This document shows positions 24,755 to 33,281 of a stretch of DNA of 42,436 nt, one piece after another. A model generated the notes under the pieces. That model made no database searches. It was not told the DNA's origin and was given only the letters and a program-made list of their open reading frames with translations. The translations under genes were made by a program, and so were the position numbers. The number at the start of each line of letters is the position of its first letter. The stretch's first letter is position 1. The DNA is from Alphaproteobacteria bacterium (GTDB taxonomy: Bacteria; Pseudomonadota; Alphaproteobacteria; MPNO01; UBA830): assembly GCA_022822405.1 (NCBI GenBank), contig JAJEBT010000101.1, positions 1 through 42,436 on the forward strand. The letters run 5' to 3'.

Positions 24755-26143
24755 ATGAAACCGGTTGTCGCCATTCTGGGGCGGCCCAACGTCGGCAAAT
24801 CGACCCTGTTCAATCGCTTGGTCGGATCCCGTCGCGCGCTGGTTGCGCCGACGCCCGGCGTGACCAGGGACCGCAGGGAGGGCGAGGCGCGAATCGGGCA
24901 GCTGGAATTCACCGCGGTCGATACGGCTGGCCTTGAAGAGGCGCCCGCCACGGAACTCCTCGGCGCGATGCAGGAACAGGCCCGGTGCGCTGCCCTCTCC
25001 GCCGATGTCGTGTTGCTGGTGGTGGACGCCAGGGCCGGCGTCACGCCCGTGGACGAATTCTTCGCCAGACAGGTCAGGCGGGACGGAACTCCGTCGATCC
25101 TTGTCGCGAACAAGTGTGAGTCCCGTGCCGCAGACGCCAGAGTCCTGGAGTGCGCCCGGCTCGGCCTGGGGCCGCCGGTTGCTGTCGCTGCAGAACACGG
25201 AATCGGGATGCCGGAGCTCGAACTGGCGCTCCGGGACCGGTTTCGCAGCGCGCTGCCGCCTGATCCCACCGGCGAAGACGGACTTCCGCCGGAAGGATCC
25301 GAAGCGAACGGCGACGGGGGTCAGGGCCCGTTGCGCCTGGTGATCGCGGGGCGGCCGAATGTCGGCAAGTCCACCCTTCTGAACCGGCTCCTCGGCGAAG
25401 AGCGTGTCATCACGGGCTCGGAGCCGGGTACGACGCACGATGCCATTGCCGTGCGCTGGACCTGGGACGGCCGGCAGTTCGAACTCGTCGACACTGCGGG
25501 ACTGCGGCGCAAAGCGCGAATAGCTGAGCGGCTCGAGAAACTGTCGGTCGGCGATACTCTGGAAGCCATTCGCCTCTCCCATGTCGTGGTGCTGGTGGTC
25601 GACGCGAACCAGATGCCCGAACGGCAGGATCTGGTGATTGCACGCCACGTGATCGACGAAGGGCGTGCGATCGTCATCGCCGTCAACAAGTGGGATGCGG
25701 TCGATGACAGCCGTGCAGCGATAGGCCGCCTGCGTGACCGTCTCGAGATCTCGTTGCCGCAGGTCCGCGGCGTGCCTGTCGTCACGCTGTCGGCGCTTAC
25801 CGGCAAGGGCGTCGAAGACCTTCTCCCCCGGGTGCTGTCCGCTCATGAGATCTGGAACCGCCGTGTCGCGACGGGACCGCTAAATCGCTGGGTCGCAGAG
25901 GTCGTCGAGCGTCACCCGCCGCCGCTTCACCGGGGCAGCCGGGTCCGTATCCGCTACGTCACCCAGTCGGGTGTGCGCCCTCCCACCTTCGCGGTGTTCG
26001 TCAACCGGCCGCGCGGCGTACCCGAGTCGTACATTCGCTATCTTGTCAACGATATCCGCAGCAGTTTCGGGTTTCCCGGTGTCCCCATCCGAATTCAGCT
26101 CCGGCGCCAGGACAACCCTTACGCGGTCGATCGGAGCAGGTAG
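24755..26143 (+). CDS. der: Ribosome-assembly GTPase Der (EngA)
   Basis: 462 residues. Two tandem GTPase domains and a C-terminal KH-like domain. Domain 1 has GRPNVGKST (8-16), DTAGL and NKCE as its fourth motif; domain 2 has GRPNVGKST again (about 199-207), DTAGLRRKARI and NKWD. The NKxE form in domain 1 is common in Alphaproteobacteria. The linker is long and acidic (PPDPTGEDGLPPEGSEANGD is about its span). Der acts in late 50S subunit assembly. The gene starts 10 bases after bamB, probably in the same transcript, and ends 269 bases from the convergent SDR gene; that gap shows no gene. Confidence 0.96.
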   Translation: MKPVVAILGRPNVGKSTLFNRLVGSRRALVAPTPGVTRDRREGEARIGQLEFTAVDTAGLEEAPATELLGAMQEQARCAALSADVVLLVVDARAGVTPVDEFFARQVRRDGTPSILVANKCESRAADARVLECARLGLGPPVAVAAEHGIGMPELELALRDRFRSALPPDPTGEDGLPPEGSEANGDGGQGPLRLVIAGRPNVGKSTLLNRLLGEERVITGSEPGTTHDAIAVRWTWDGRQFELVDTAGLRRKARIAERLEKLSVGDTLEAIRLSHVVVLVVDANQMPERQDLVIARHVIDEGRAIVIAVNKWDAVDDSRAAIGRLRDRLEISLPQVRGVPVVTLSALTGKGVEDLLPRVLSAHEIWNRRVATGPLNRWVAEVVERHPPPLHRGSRVRIRYVTQSGVRPPTFAVFVNRPRGVPESYIRYLVNDIRSSFGFPGVPIRIQLRRQDNPYAVDRSR

Positions 26144-26412
26144 GGCGGAATTGTCATCGGACGACCTTCGCGGCCGTTCTCTCCTTGCTGGCCGAGAGCG
26201 CGAAGGACGGGAGCGCGGCGCTGGCGGCGAAGCCCGGAAAACGGCGGTTGCCTGTCGAGGGGCAGGACGGTTTCGCAGGCGGCGGGGCGGGGTTCCGTCG
26301 GCAGCGGAACATCGCTGCGGGTCGGCCACCTTTCGGCGGCGTGCGCCGGACGGGGCTGCTTTCCGATCCCGGGCCGCGAATGGAGCGGCGGGCTGACCGC
26401 AAGAGCGCGCGG

Positions 26413-27129
26413 TCAGGGATCGGGCAGGATTGTCTCGCCGTGGCGCTGGCATGCCGGCGACGCCAGCTCGACGAACAGGCCGGCAACGGACTCGGGCGAT
26501 TTCAGGGTTGCCGGATCCTCACCGGGATAAGCCTGGGCACGCAGGCGCGTCCGCGTGGCGCCCGGCTGCACGATGTTGACCCGAATCGGGGTGCGGCGGG
26601 TTTCCGCGGCCCAGCAGGCGACCATGGCCTCAAGGGCCGACTTGCTCGCCGCATAGGCTCCCCAGTAGGGACGCCGGCTCTGCGCAACGGCCGCGGAGAC
26701 GAATATCGCGCGTCCCGAGTCGGACGCGCCCAGCAACGGCGCGAGCGTACGGATGAGGCGCCAGTTGGCATGCAGATTGACGTCGAAGGCTTCCGTCCAC
26801 CGTGCCACGTCGATGTCCTGGACCGGCGCCAGTTCGCCGAGTGCGCCGGCATTGGCGACAAGGATGTCGAGCCTGCCGAAACGCTCCGCGAGGGTCGGAC
26901 CCATGCCGTCGACCCGATCGAAGTCCGCAAGATCAAGCTCGATCAACGTCGCCCGACCGCCCTGTGCGGCCCGGATCTCGTCGTCCACCTCCTCAAGCGC
27001 GCCCCGGGTGCGCGCGGTCAGAACGACATGGGCGCCTTCGGCAGCAAATCGCCGTGCCACCGCCGCGCCAATACCCCGCGAGGCTCCGGTGATCAGGGCG
27101 ATGCGGCCTTCGAGAATGCCGGCGGTCAC
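26413..27129 (-). CDS. Short-chain dehydrogenase/reductase
   Basis: 238 residues from a GTG at 27129 that overlaps the purF stop (GTGA). Classical SDR motifs: TGASRGIG (cofactor binding) at the N-terminus, the NAG motif in ILVANAGALG, catalytic Ser in FVSAAVAQS and YAASK (Tyr, Lys). The segment after the first strand, LTARTR, suggests NADP(H) over NAD(H). It is the last gene of the eight-gene minus-strand operon. Such an SDR after purF is common in Alphaproteobacteria, often annotated only as an oxidoreductase. The substrate is unknown. Confidence 0.88.
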   Translation of the reverse strand: MTAGILEGRIALITGASRGIGAAVARRFAAEGAHVVLTARTRGALEEVDDEIRAAQGGRATLIELDLADFDRVDGMGPTLAERFGRLDILVANAGALGELAPVQDIDVARWTEAFDVNLHANWRLIRTLAPLLGASDSGRAIFVSAAVAQSRRPYWGAYAASKSALEAMVACWAAETRRTPIRVNIVQPGATRTRLRAQAYPGEDPATLKSPESVAGLFVELASPACQRHGETILPDP

Positions 27130-28592
27130 GCGAGTCGCGTCATGAAGGAGAGCTGCCCGTCCGCTTTGCGGCCGGACAGGTCTGTCAACCGGACCGGGTA
27201 GTCGCCTGTGAAGCAGGCGTCGCAATATCCGGGCGAGTCCGGATCGCGGCCGGTCTCACCCATCGCGCGGTAGAGGCCGTCGATCGAGAGGAAGGCAAGG
27301 CTGTCGACGCCGATGATGCGCGCCATTTCCTCGACGGTATTCTGCGCGGCGAAGAGTTCGCTGCGGTCGGGCGTGTCGACGCCGTAAAAACAGGAATTCG
27401 CGGTCGGCGGGCTCGCTATGCGCATATGTACGCTGCGCGCGCCCGCCGCGCGGACCATCTCGACAATCTTGGTCGAGGTGGTCCCCCGAACGATGCTGTC
27501 ATCGACCAGCACGACGCGCTTGTCCCGGATGACTTCGTTGTTGGCGTTGTGCTTGAGCTTGACGCCGAGATGGCGGATGCGCTCTGTCGGTTCGATGAAG
27601 GTGCGGCCCACATAATGGTTGCGGATGATTCCGAGCTCGTAGGGAATCCCGGACTGCTCGGCATAGCCGAGCGCCGCCGGGACGCCGGAGTCGGGCACCG
27701 GAACGACGATGTCGGCCGGAATATGGGTTTCCCGCGCAAGCTCGATGCCGATGCGCTTCCGCGATTCGTAGACGTTCCGTCCCTCGATGGTGCTGTCGGG
27801 CCGAGCAAAATAGATGTACTCGAAGACGCAGAACCGGTGCGGCTGTGGTGTGAAGGGGTGGGCTGTCCGTACGCCGTCGGAGTCAATCAGGATCATCTCG
27901 CCGGGCGCGATATCCCGGACGTAGCTGGCGCCGATGATGTCGAGGGCGCAGGTCTCGGAGGCCAGCACGTGGCTGTTCTCGAGACGCCCGAGGACCAGCG
28001 GGCGGATGCCGTGGGGATCGCGAACGCCGATCAGCGTATCGTTATGCAGAGCGGCCAGCGAATATGCGCCCTCGACCTGCCCGAGCGCCGCCACCATGCG
28101 CTCGACGAGCGATTCCGCCCTGCTGGTCGCGATCAGATGAATGAGGACCTCGGTGTCGGTCGTCGACTGGAACAGGCAGCCGTCAGCCACGAGTTTCCGC
28201 CTTATGGTGAGGGCGTTGGTGAGATTGCCGTTATGGGCGATGGCGAAGCCGCCCGACGCGAGGTCGGCAAAGAGCGGCTGGATGTTCCGGGCAAGCGTTT
28301 CACCGGTGGTCGAATAGCGATTGTGGCCGATCCCGATATTGCCCTGCAGCCCGCGGATGACGGACTCGTCGCCGAAATTGTCGGCGATGTTGCCGGGTCC
28401 CCGATGGCTGAAGAAGCGCCCGTCCTCGAAAGTCACGATGCCGGCTGCCTCCTGCCCCCGATGCTGCAGGGCATGGAGGCCGAGCGCGATCAGCGCCGCC
28501 GCATCGGCATGACCGTGAATGCCGAAAACGCCGCATTCCTCACGCGGCTTGTCGGCGCCGGATTCGTTCGCGGGTGGTGAGGCGTATGCCAT
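27126..28592 (-). CDS. purF: Amidophosphoribosyltransferase
   Basis: 488 residues. First step of purine synthesis: PRPP plus glutamine to phosphoribosylamine. The nucleophilic Cys20 in EECGVFGI is preceded by a 19-residue propeptide that must be removed. The glutaminase domain has HRGQEAAGI and HNRYSTTG. The PRPP motif is VVLVDDSIVRGTT (360-372). Cys255, Cys401, Cys457 and Cys460 match the four ligands of the [4Fe-4S] cluster found in the Bacillus-type enzyme, so this is the iron-sulphur, propeptide-bearing class. It starts 2 bases after cvpA and its stop overlaps the SDR start. Confidence 0.97.
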   Translation of the reverse strand: MAYASPPANESGADKPREECGVFGIHGHADAAALIALGLHALQHRGQEAAGIVTFEDGRFFSHRGPGNIADNFGDESVIRGLQGNIGIGHNRYSTTGETLARNIQPLFADLASGGFAIAHNGNLTNALTIRRKLVADGCLFQSTTDTEVLIHLIATSRAESLVERMVAALGQVEGAYSLAALHNDTLIGVRDPHGIRPLVLGRLENSHVLASETCALDIIGASYVRDIAPGEMILIDSDGVRTAHPFTPQPHRFCVFEYIYFARPDSTIEGRNVYESRKRIGIELARETHIPADIVVPVPDSGVPAALGYAEQSGIPYELGIIRNHYVGRTFIEPTERIRHLGVKLKHNANNEVIRDKRVVLVDDSIVRGTTSTKIVEMVRAAGARSVHMRIASPPTANSCFYGVDTPDRSELFAAQNTVEEMARIIGVDSLAFLSIDGLYRAMGETGRDPDSPGYCDACFTGDYPVRLTDLSGRKADGQLSFMTRLA

Positions 28593-28594
28593 GC

Positions 28595-29221
28595 CTATCG
28601 CTGCGTGTTGAAGAGCCGGTCCATCTCCCGGCGCTCCTCGGCATTGTAACCCGGTTCGGTTTTCGGTGGTTCGGATTTTGTCTGTGGCGACAACAGGGTC
28701 CGGAACTGCTGCTCGGGGTCCGGCACGGGAGCGGAAGAGGGTATTTCCGCCCAGTCGGGGGGCGCCAGGGCCACGATAAGCCCGGCCGCCTGCCGCACCA
28801 GCGGCAGCGAGCGGGCATCGCGGTAGAACTCCCAGTTATCGGACAGTCCAAAGTGCCGCCCGGCAATGTAGGCACCGCTGACAATGGTGATGCCGAGAAC
28901 CAGCCCGACCGCGAGTCCGAGCGTCCGGTCGAGCGGCCCGACGGCGCTTCGGCGGACGCGGCCGGCGAGCGCATGCTTGACGTAGGTGAGCACGACCAGG
29001 CTGACCAGGAACAGCGCCGCTCCCGCGACGATGTCGGCTGCAACCCCGTCGCCCATCCACTGTCTGGCGAATGGGCTGAGGTGCGGAAATCCATAGATGG
29101 TCGCCACCGTCGCGCCAACCCAGCCGGCAAGCCACAATACGACATGCACCAGCCCGAGGCGGAAGGCAAACAAGCCCGAGACGACGATCACGGCCGCAAC
29201 CAGGATATCTGCCGCACTCAT
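28595..29221 (-). CDS. cvpA: CvpA family membrane protein
   Basis: 208 residues with four predicted membrane helices in the first 130 residues (ILVAAVIVVSGLFAFRLG, VVLWLAGWVGATVATIYG, IVAGAALFLVSLVVLTYV, GLAVGLVLGITIVSGAYIAG is the span of the fourth) and a proline-rich cytoplasmic tail. The DRTLGLAVGLVLG segment is the family signature. CvpA was named from colicin V production and contributes to envelope homeostasis in Gram-negative bacteria. The start overlaps the radA stop by four bases and purF follows directly. Confidence 0.92.
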   Translation of the reverse strand: MSAADILVAAVIVVSGLFAFRLGLVHVVLWLAGWVGATVATIYGFPHLSPFARQWMGDGVAADIVAGAALFLVSLVVLTYVKHALAGRVRRSAVGPLDRTLGLAVGLVLGITIVSGAYIAGRHFGLSDNWEFYRDARSLPLVRQAAGLIVALAPPDWAEIPSSAPVPDPEQQFRTLLSPQTKSEPPKTEPGYNAEERREMDRLFNTQR

Positions 29222-30621
29222 CGCACTGTTTCCGGGATGGCGCCGCCGGCCCGTCCGAAAAGGCTGGCTAGGTCCCGCAACCGGCTGATCTCGACAATCT
29301 TCATCTCGGGAACATCCGCCCTATCGACATCACGGCTGCCGGCCTGTCGCGCCGGTATCCATGCAGCCCCGAATCCGAGCTTGGACGCTTCCCGGAGACG
29401 CAGGCCCGTCTGGGTCACCGACCGCACCTCGCCGGAGAGTCCGATTTCGCCGATGACGATCGTGCTGGAAGCGACCGGATCGTCGAGTGTAGCCGAAATC
29501 AGTGCTGCGGCAACCGCGAGGTCCGCGGCCGGCTCGGAGACGCGCAACCCGCCAACGACGTTGAGAAATACGTCGCGGCCGGCAAGGCTGATGCCGCACC
29601 GCGCCTCGAGGACGGCGAGAACCATGGCGAGCCGTCCCGCATCCCAGCCGATGACCGCCCGCCGCGGCGTTCCGGGCGCCGCCGCGGCCACCAGCGCCTG
29701 TATCTCGACGAGTACGGGCCGGGTGCCCTCGATGGCCGCGAACACGGCATTTCCGGCAACGGCGTCCCGATGCTGCGCGAGAAAAAGGGCCGACGGGTTC
29801 CCGACCTCGACCAGCCCTGCGCCAGTCATCTCGAAGACGCCGATCTCGTCGGTCGGTCCGAATCGGTTCTTGATCGCGCGCAATATCCTGAAATGGTGGC
29901 CCCGGTCGCCCTCGAAATACAGCACGGTGTCCACCATGTGCTCGAGGACGCGGGGACCGGCGATGGTTCCCTCCTTGGTGACATGGCCGACCAGAATCAG
30001 GCTGAAGCCGCGCCGCTTCGCAAGCCGGATCAGCACGTCGGCCGCCGCCCGTACCTGTGACACGGTGCCCGGCGCGGACTCGAGACTGTCGAGATGCATG
30101 GTCTGGATGGAATCGACGACGAGCAGCCGCGGCGTGTCTGCGGCGTCGAAGGTCGCCGCGATATCGCGAATGTTGGTTGCCGCGGCAACCTGCACCGGAG
30201 CGCCCGAGAGGCCCAGCCGCTCGGCGCGCATGCGTACCTGGTCGACCGCCTCTTCGCCCGAGATGTAGACGCAGGCCGCTGCGTGGGACACCGCGCCTGC
30301 GACCTGCATGAGCAGGGTCGACTTGCCGATTCCGGGGTCGCCGCCGACCAGTATCGCCGAGCCTGCCACCAGTCCGCCGCCGCTCACGCGGTCGAATTCC
30401 GCAAGCCCGGTGGTCAGGCGCGGCGGTGCGCCTGCGGTCCCGGCGAGAGGCGCAAGAGGTATCCGGCGTCCTTCACCCGATCCCGGAACCGCGCCGCCCG
30501 CGTGCCCGGTCACGTCTTCGGCGATGGTGTTCCATTGGCTGCAGGAGTCGCACCGGCCCTGCCATTTGCCGTAGACGGCGGCGCAGCTCTGGCAGACGAA
30601 GCGCGATGCCGGGCGCGCCAC
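29218..30621 (-). CDS. radA: DNA repair protein RadA
   Basis: 467 residues from a GTG start, 5 bases after mlaF. The N-terminal zinc finger has Cys10, Cys13, Cys24 and Cys27 (VCQSCAAVYGKW, GRCDSC). The RecA-like ATPase core has Walker A GGDPGIGKS (93-101), and the RadA-specific KNRFG motif is present in AIKNRFGPTDEIGVFEM. The C-terminal part is the Lon-protease-like domain (GDPV..IVIGEIGLSGEVRSV). It is a branch-migration helicase that processes recombination intermediates. All key residues are intact. Confidence 0.96.
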   Translation of the reverse strand: MARPASRFVCQSCAAVYGKWQGRCDSCSQWNTIAEDVTGHAGGAVPGSGEGRRIPLAPLAGTAGAPPRLTTGLAEFDRVSGGGLVAGSAILVGGDPGIGKSTLLMQVAGAVSHAAACVYISGEEAVDQVRMRAERLGLSGAPVQVAAATNIRDIAATFDAADTPRLLVVDSIQTMHLDSLESAPGTVSQVRAAADVLIRLAKRRGFSLILVGHVTKEGTIAGPRVLEHMVDTVLYFEGDRGHHFRILRAIKNRFGPTDEIGVFEMTGAGLVEVGNPSALFLAQHRDAVAGNAVFAAIEGTRPVLVEIQALVAAAAPGTPRRAVIGWDAGRLAMVLAVLEARCGISLAGRDVFLNVVGGLRVSEPAADLAVAAALISATLDDPVASSTIVIGEIGLSGEVRSVTQTGLRLREASKLGFGAAWIPARQAGSRDVDRADVPEMKIVEISRLRDLASLFGRAGGAIPETVR

Positions 30622-30626
30622 GCGGT

Positions 30627-31394
30627 CTAAACTCCTGTTCCCCGCGCCGCGGGCGCTCCACGCACGAAGGCGTCGACAACGGCGTTGCCGCTGCGGGCGA
30701 TATCTTCGACATTTCCGATCCAGACCACCTTGCCGTCATGAATCATCGCAATGCGGTCGCCAATGCGGCGGGCGCTGTCCATGTCGTGGGTGATGGTCAG
30801 CGCCGTAGCCCCGAGGTCGCGGACGCATTTCACGATCAGGCGGTCGATGACCGCGCCCATGATGGGGTCGATGCCGGTGGTCGGCTCGTCGAAGAAGAGC
30901 ATTTCGGGAGCGGTGGCGATGGCGCGGGCGAGGCCCACCCGCTTCTGTGCGCCGACCGAGATGTCGGCGGGATAGCGGTCGGCGGTCTCGGGGCCGAGCC
31001 CGACCTCGCGCAGCAGTTCGATCGACCGTGCGCGGGCCCCGGATCTGGCCATGGTGCGCGTCGACAGGAGCGGGAACGCGACGTTTTCCCACAGCGGGAG
31101 GGAGTCGAAGAGCGCTCCGTTCTGGAACAGCATGCCGATCCCGCGATTGATGCGATCCCGCGCGTTTCCCGCGAGGCTTGCGATCTCCATCCCGTCATAC
31201 CGGATGGAGCCGGCATCGGGAGCGAGAATGCCCACGATGTTCTTGATCAGCACCGACTTTCCGCTGCCCGACGCGCCGATGACGACGAGGCTCTCGCCCT
31301 CCAGCACATCGAGGTCGAGGCCCTGGAGCACGGCCTTGGCGCCAAAGGACTTCTCGAGTCCTCGGATCACGATCTTCGGGGACCGCCCGATCAT
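30627..31394 (-). CDS. mlaF: MlaF-type ABC ATPase, phospholipid transport
   Basis: 255 residues. Walker A GASGSGKS (40-47), Walker B MLFFDE (165-170), switch His203 in ITHDM. It is the ATPase of the inner-membrane MlaFEDB complex that moves phospholipids between inner membrane and periplasmic carrier. The start overlaps the mlaE stop by four bases (ATGA), so the two subunits are coupled. The ABC signature reads ISVGAQKRV at 145-153, where LSGGMQKRV-type sequences are expected. The first signature glycine is replaced by valine, and the motif begins with Ile. No mlaD or mlaC follows; the next gene is radA. Confidence 0.93.
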   Translation of the reverse strand: MIGRSPKIVIRGLEKSFGAKAVLQGLDLDVLEGESLVVIGASGSGKSVLIKNIVGILAPDAGSIRYDGMEIASLAGNARDRINRGIGMLFQNGALFDSLPLWENVAFPLLSTRTMARSGARARSIELLREVGLGPETADRYPADISVGAQKRVGLARAIATAPEMLFFDEPTTGIDPIMGAVIDRLIVKCVRDLGATALTITHDMDSARRIGDRIAMIHDGKVVWIGNVEDIARSGNAVVDAFVRGAPAARGTGV

Positions 31395-32164
31395 TGGGCG
31401 AAGAAGGCCTCGGTGATGAGATAGTTCGAGGCCAGGATCAGGATCGAGGCCGACACCACAGCATTGGTCGTCGCAGCGCCAACGCCCTGGGCGCCGCCGC
31501 GCGAGTGATAACCGTGATAGCAGCCCATGAGCGCGATCAGGAAACCGAAGACGGCGGCCTTGGCGAGGCCGGATACGACATCGAGAATCTCGAGGAACTT
31601 CCAGGTGTTGTCGATGTAGGCGCCGCCGTTGAAGCCAAGCTTGTGCACGGAAATCAGATAGCCGCCGAACACGCCGATGATGTCGGCGACGAGGACGCAG
31701 CAGGGCAGCATCAGCGTTCCGGCAAGCAGGCGTGGCGCGATCAGGTACTTGTAGGGGTTGGTGGCCAGCGTCGAAAGGGCGTCGATCTGCTCGGTCACCC
31801 GCATGGTGCCGATCTCGGCGGCCATAGCCGCACCTATGCGTCCCGCCACCATGAGTCCGGCAAGGACCGGCGCAAGTTCCCGGGTGATCGACAGGACGAC
31901 GACGGTGGCGACCGCGCTCTCGGCGTTGAAGCGGGCGAACCCGGTGTAGCTCTGGAGTGCCAGGACCATGCCGGTGAACACTGCGGTGAGCCCGACGACG
32001 GGAAGGGAATAGTAGCCGATTTCCACGATCTGCCTGAAGATCAGGCCAGGATAGAACGGAGGCCGGAAGATATGGCTGACGCCGGTTGCGCCGAACAAGG
32101 TCAGGCGGCCGGTCGCGGCGAGAAAGCCTATGAAGACGCGTCCGATGGCGGCGAGAACGGTCAT
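31391..32164 (-). CDS. mlaE: MlaE-type ABC transporter permease
   Basis: 257 residues from ATG 32164, which overlaps the alanine racemase stop (ATGA). The frame extends further upstream but only as arginine-rich antisense of alr. Five or six membrane segments with family patterns: FRQIVEIGYYSLPVVGLTAVFTG is the first span, then TRELAPVLAGLMVAGRIGAAMAAEIGTMRVTEQIDAL, ATNPYKYLIAPR and the final ASNYLITEAFF. It is the channel subunit of the phospholipid transporter with MlaF. The substrate-binding MlaD is not encoded next to it. Confidence 0.93.
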   Translation of the reverse strand: MTVLAAIGRVFIGFLAATGRLTLFGATGVSHIFRPPFYPGLIFRQIVEIGYYSLPVVGLTAVFTGMVLALQSYTGFARFNAESAVATVVVLSITRELAPVLAGLMVAGRIGAAMAAEIGTMRVTEQIDALSTLATNPYKYLIAPRLLAGTLMLPCCVLVADIIGVFGGYLISVHKLGFNGGAYIDNTWKFLEILDVVSGLAKAAVFGFLIALMGCYHGYHSRGGAQGVGAATTNAVVSASILILASNYLITEAFFAQ

Positions 32165-33279
32165 GTCCCTGAGCTGTCCCCGTTCTCGTAGCGCCGCCGG
32201 TAGCGCCGTCCCATCGCGGTCAGGATTTCGTAGCCGATGGTGCCCGCTTCCGCCGCAAGGTCGTCGATGGTATGGCGCCCGCAGATCAGATCGACGTGAT
32301 CGCCCGGCTTCACGCCGCCTTCCGGCGTGTCGGAAATGTCGAACGTGACGAGATCCATCGACACGCGCCCCACCACCGGCACCCTGGTGGCGCCGACATA
32401 TCCGTGACCGCGATTTCCGAGCGCCCGGAGGTATCCGTCGGCATAGCCCGCGGCCACCGTGGCGAGCCTGGCGCCCCTCGGGACGCGACAAGTCGCACCG
32501 TATCCGACCGTCGAATCGCGGTCAACGGTCCGTATCTGCAGGATCGGGGCCTTCAGGCGCACGACCTCGCGCATCCTTCGCGGAGCGCCGGTCGCGGCCG
32601 AGATTCCGTAGATCGCCGCGCCAGGACGCGTCAGCGCATAATGGTAGTCGGGGCCGAGAAAGATGCCGGCGGAATTGGCAAGCGAGGCGGCGACCCCGGC
32701 TAGCGGCGCCCGCAACTCGTCGAACAGGGCGCGCTGCAGCCCGTTCACGGGATGGTCCCGTTCCTCGCCGCAGGCGAGGTGGCTCATGACGAAATCGATC
32801 TCCAAACCGTCGAGGGCACCGGAGCGGGAGGTCAGGTCACGCATCTCGGGCGGCGAAAGCCCGAGCCTGTTCATGCCCGTGTCGACGGCGAGAATCCCCC
32901 GCCGCGGCCGGTCGGCGCCGGAATCCGCGGCCCAGGCCGCGATGTCCTCGGGAGAGTTGAGGACCGGAATCAGGCCTGCCGCCTCGAACGCCGGCGCGTC
33001 GGCAGGCCGGCCCGGACCGTCGAGGACGTAGATCGCACCGTCGCCACCCAGGGCCTCGCGCAACGCCAGCCCCTCTTCGGCGCGTGCGACGAAGAAGCGT
33101 CTGCAACCGGCGGCGCGGACGGCGCGGGCGACCTGTTCGAGTCCGAGGCCATAGCCGTCGGCCTTGACGACCGCGGCGCATTCGGCCGGCCGCGAGAGGT
33201 CGCGCAGGAGGCGCCAGTTTGCGGCGACGGCGCCGAGGTCGATGGTCAGGGTCGCTGCGGCACCGTGTCCGGTGGTCAT
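32161..33279 (-). CDS. alr: Alanine racemase
   Basis: 372 residues. PLP enzyme converting L-Ala to D-Ala for peptidoglycan. The PLP lysine is K39 in VVKADGYGLG, the opposite catalytic tyrosine is Y260 in STVGYGATCRV. The N-terminal TIM barrel and C-terminal beta domain are both complete, ending with the conserved VDLICGRHTIDDLA..GTIGYEILT. It starts 2 bases after dnaB and overlaps mlaE by four bases. D-Ala is needed for the stem peptide, the substrate of L,D-transpeptidases such as the one at 38160. Confidence 0.96.
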   Translation of the reverse strand: MTTGHGAAATLTIDLGAVAANWRLLRDLSRPAECAAVVKADGYGLGLEQVARAVRAAGCRRFFVARAEEGLALREALGGDGAIYVLDGPGRPADAPAFEAAGLIPVLNSPEDIAAWAADSGADRPRRGILAVDTGMNRLGLSPPEMRDLTSRSGALDGLEIDFVMSHLACGEERDHPVNGLQRALFDELRAPLAGVAASLANSAGIFLGPDYHYALTRPGAAIYGISAATGAPRRMREVVRLKAPILQIRTVDRDSTVGYGATCRVPRGARLATVAAGYADGYLRALGNRGHGYVGATRVPVVGRVSMDLVTFDISDTPEGGVKPGDHVDLICGRHTIDDLAAEAGTIGYEILTAMGRRYRRRYENGDSSGT

Positions 33280-33281
33280 TC

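Noticed and set aside
26185..27201. Open plus-strand frame over the SDR gene and the gap after der
   Set aside because: It is antisense to an SDR with all catalytic motifs. Its part in the gap 26144-26412 has no ribosome-binding site or recognisable sequence.
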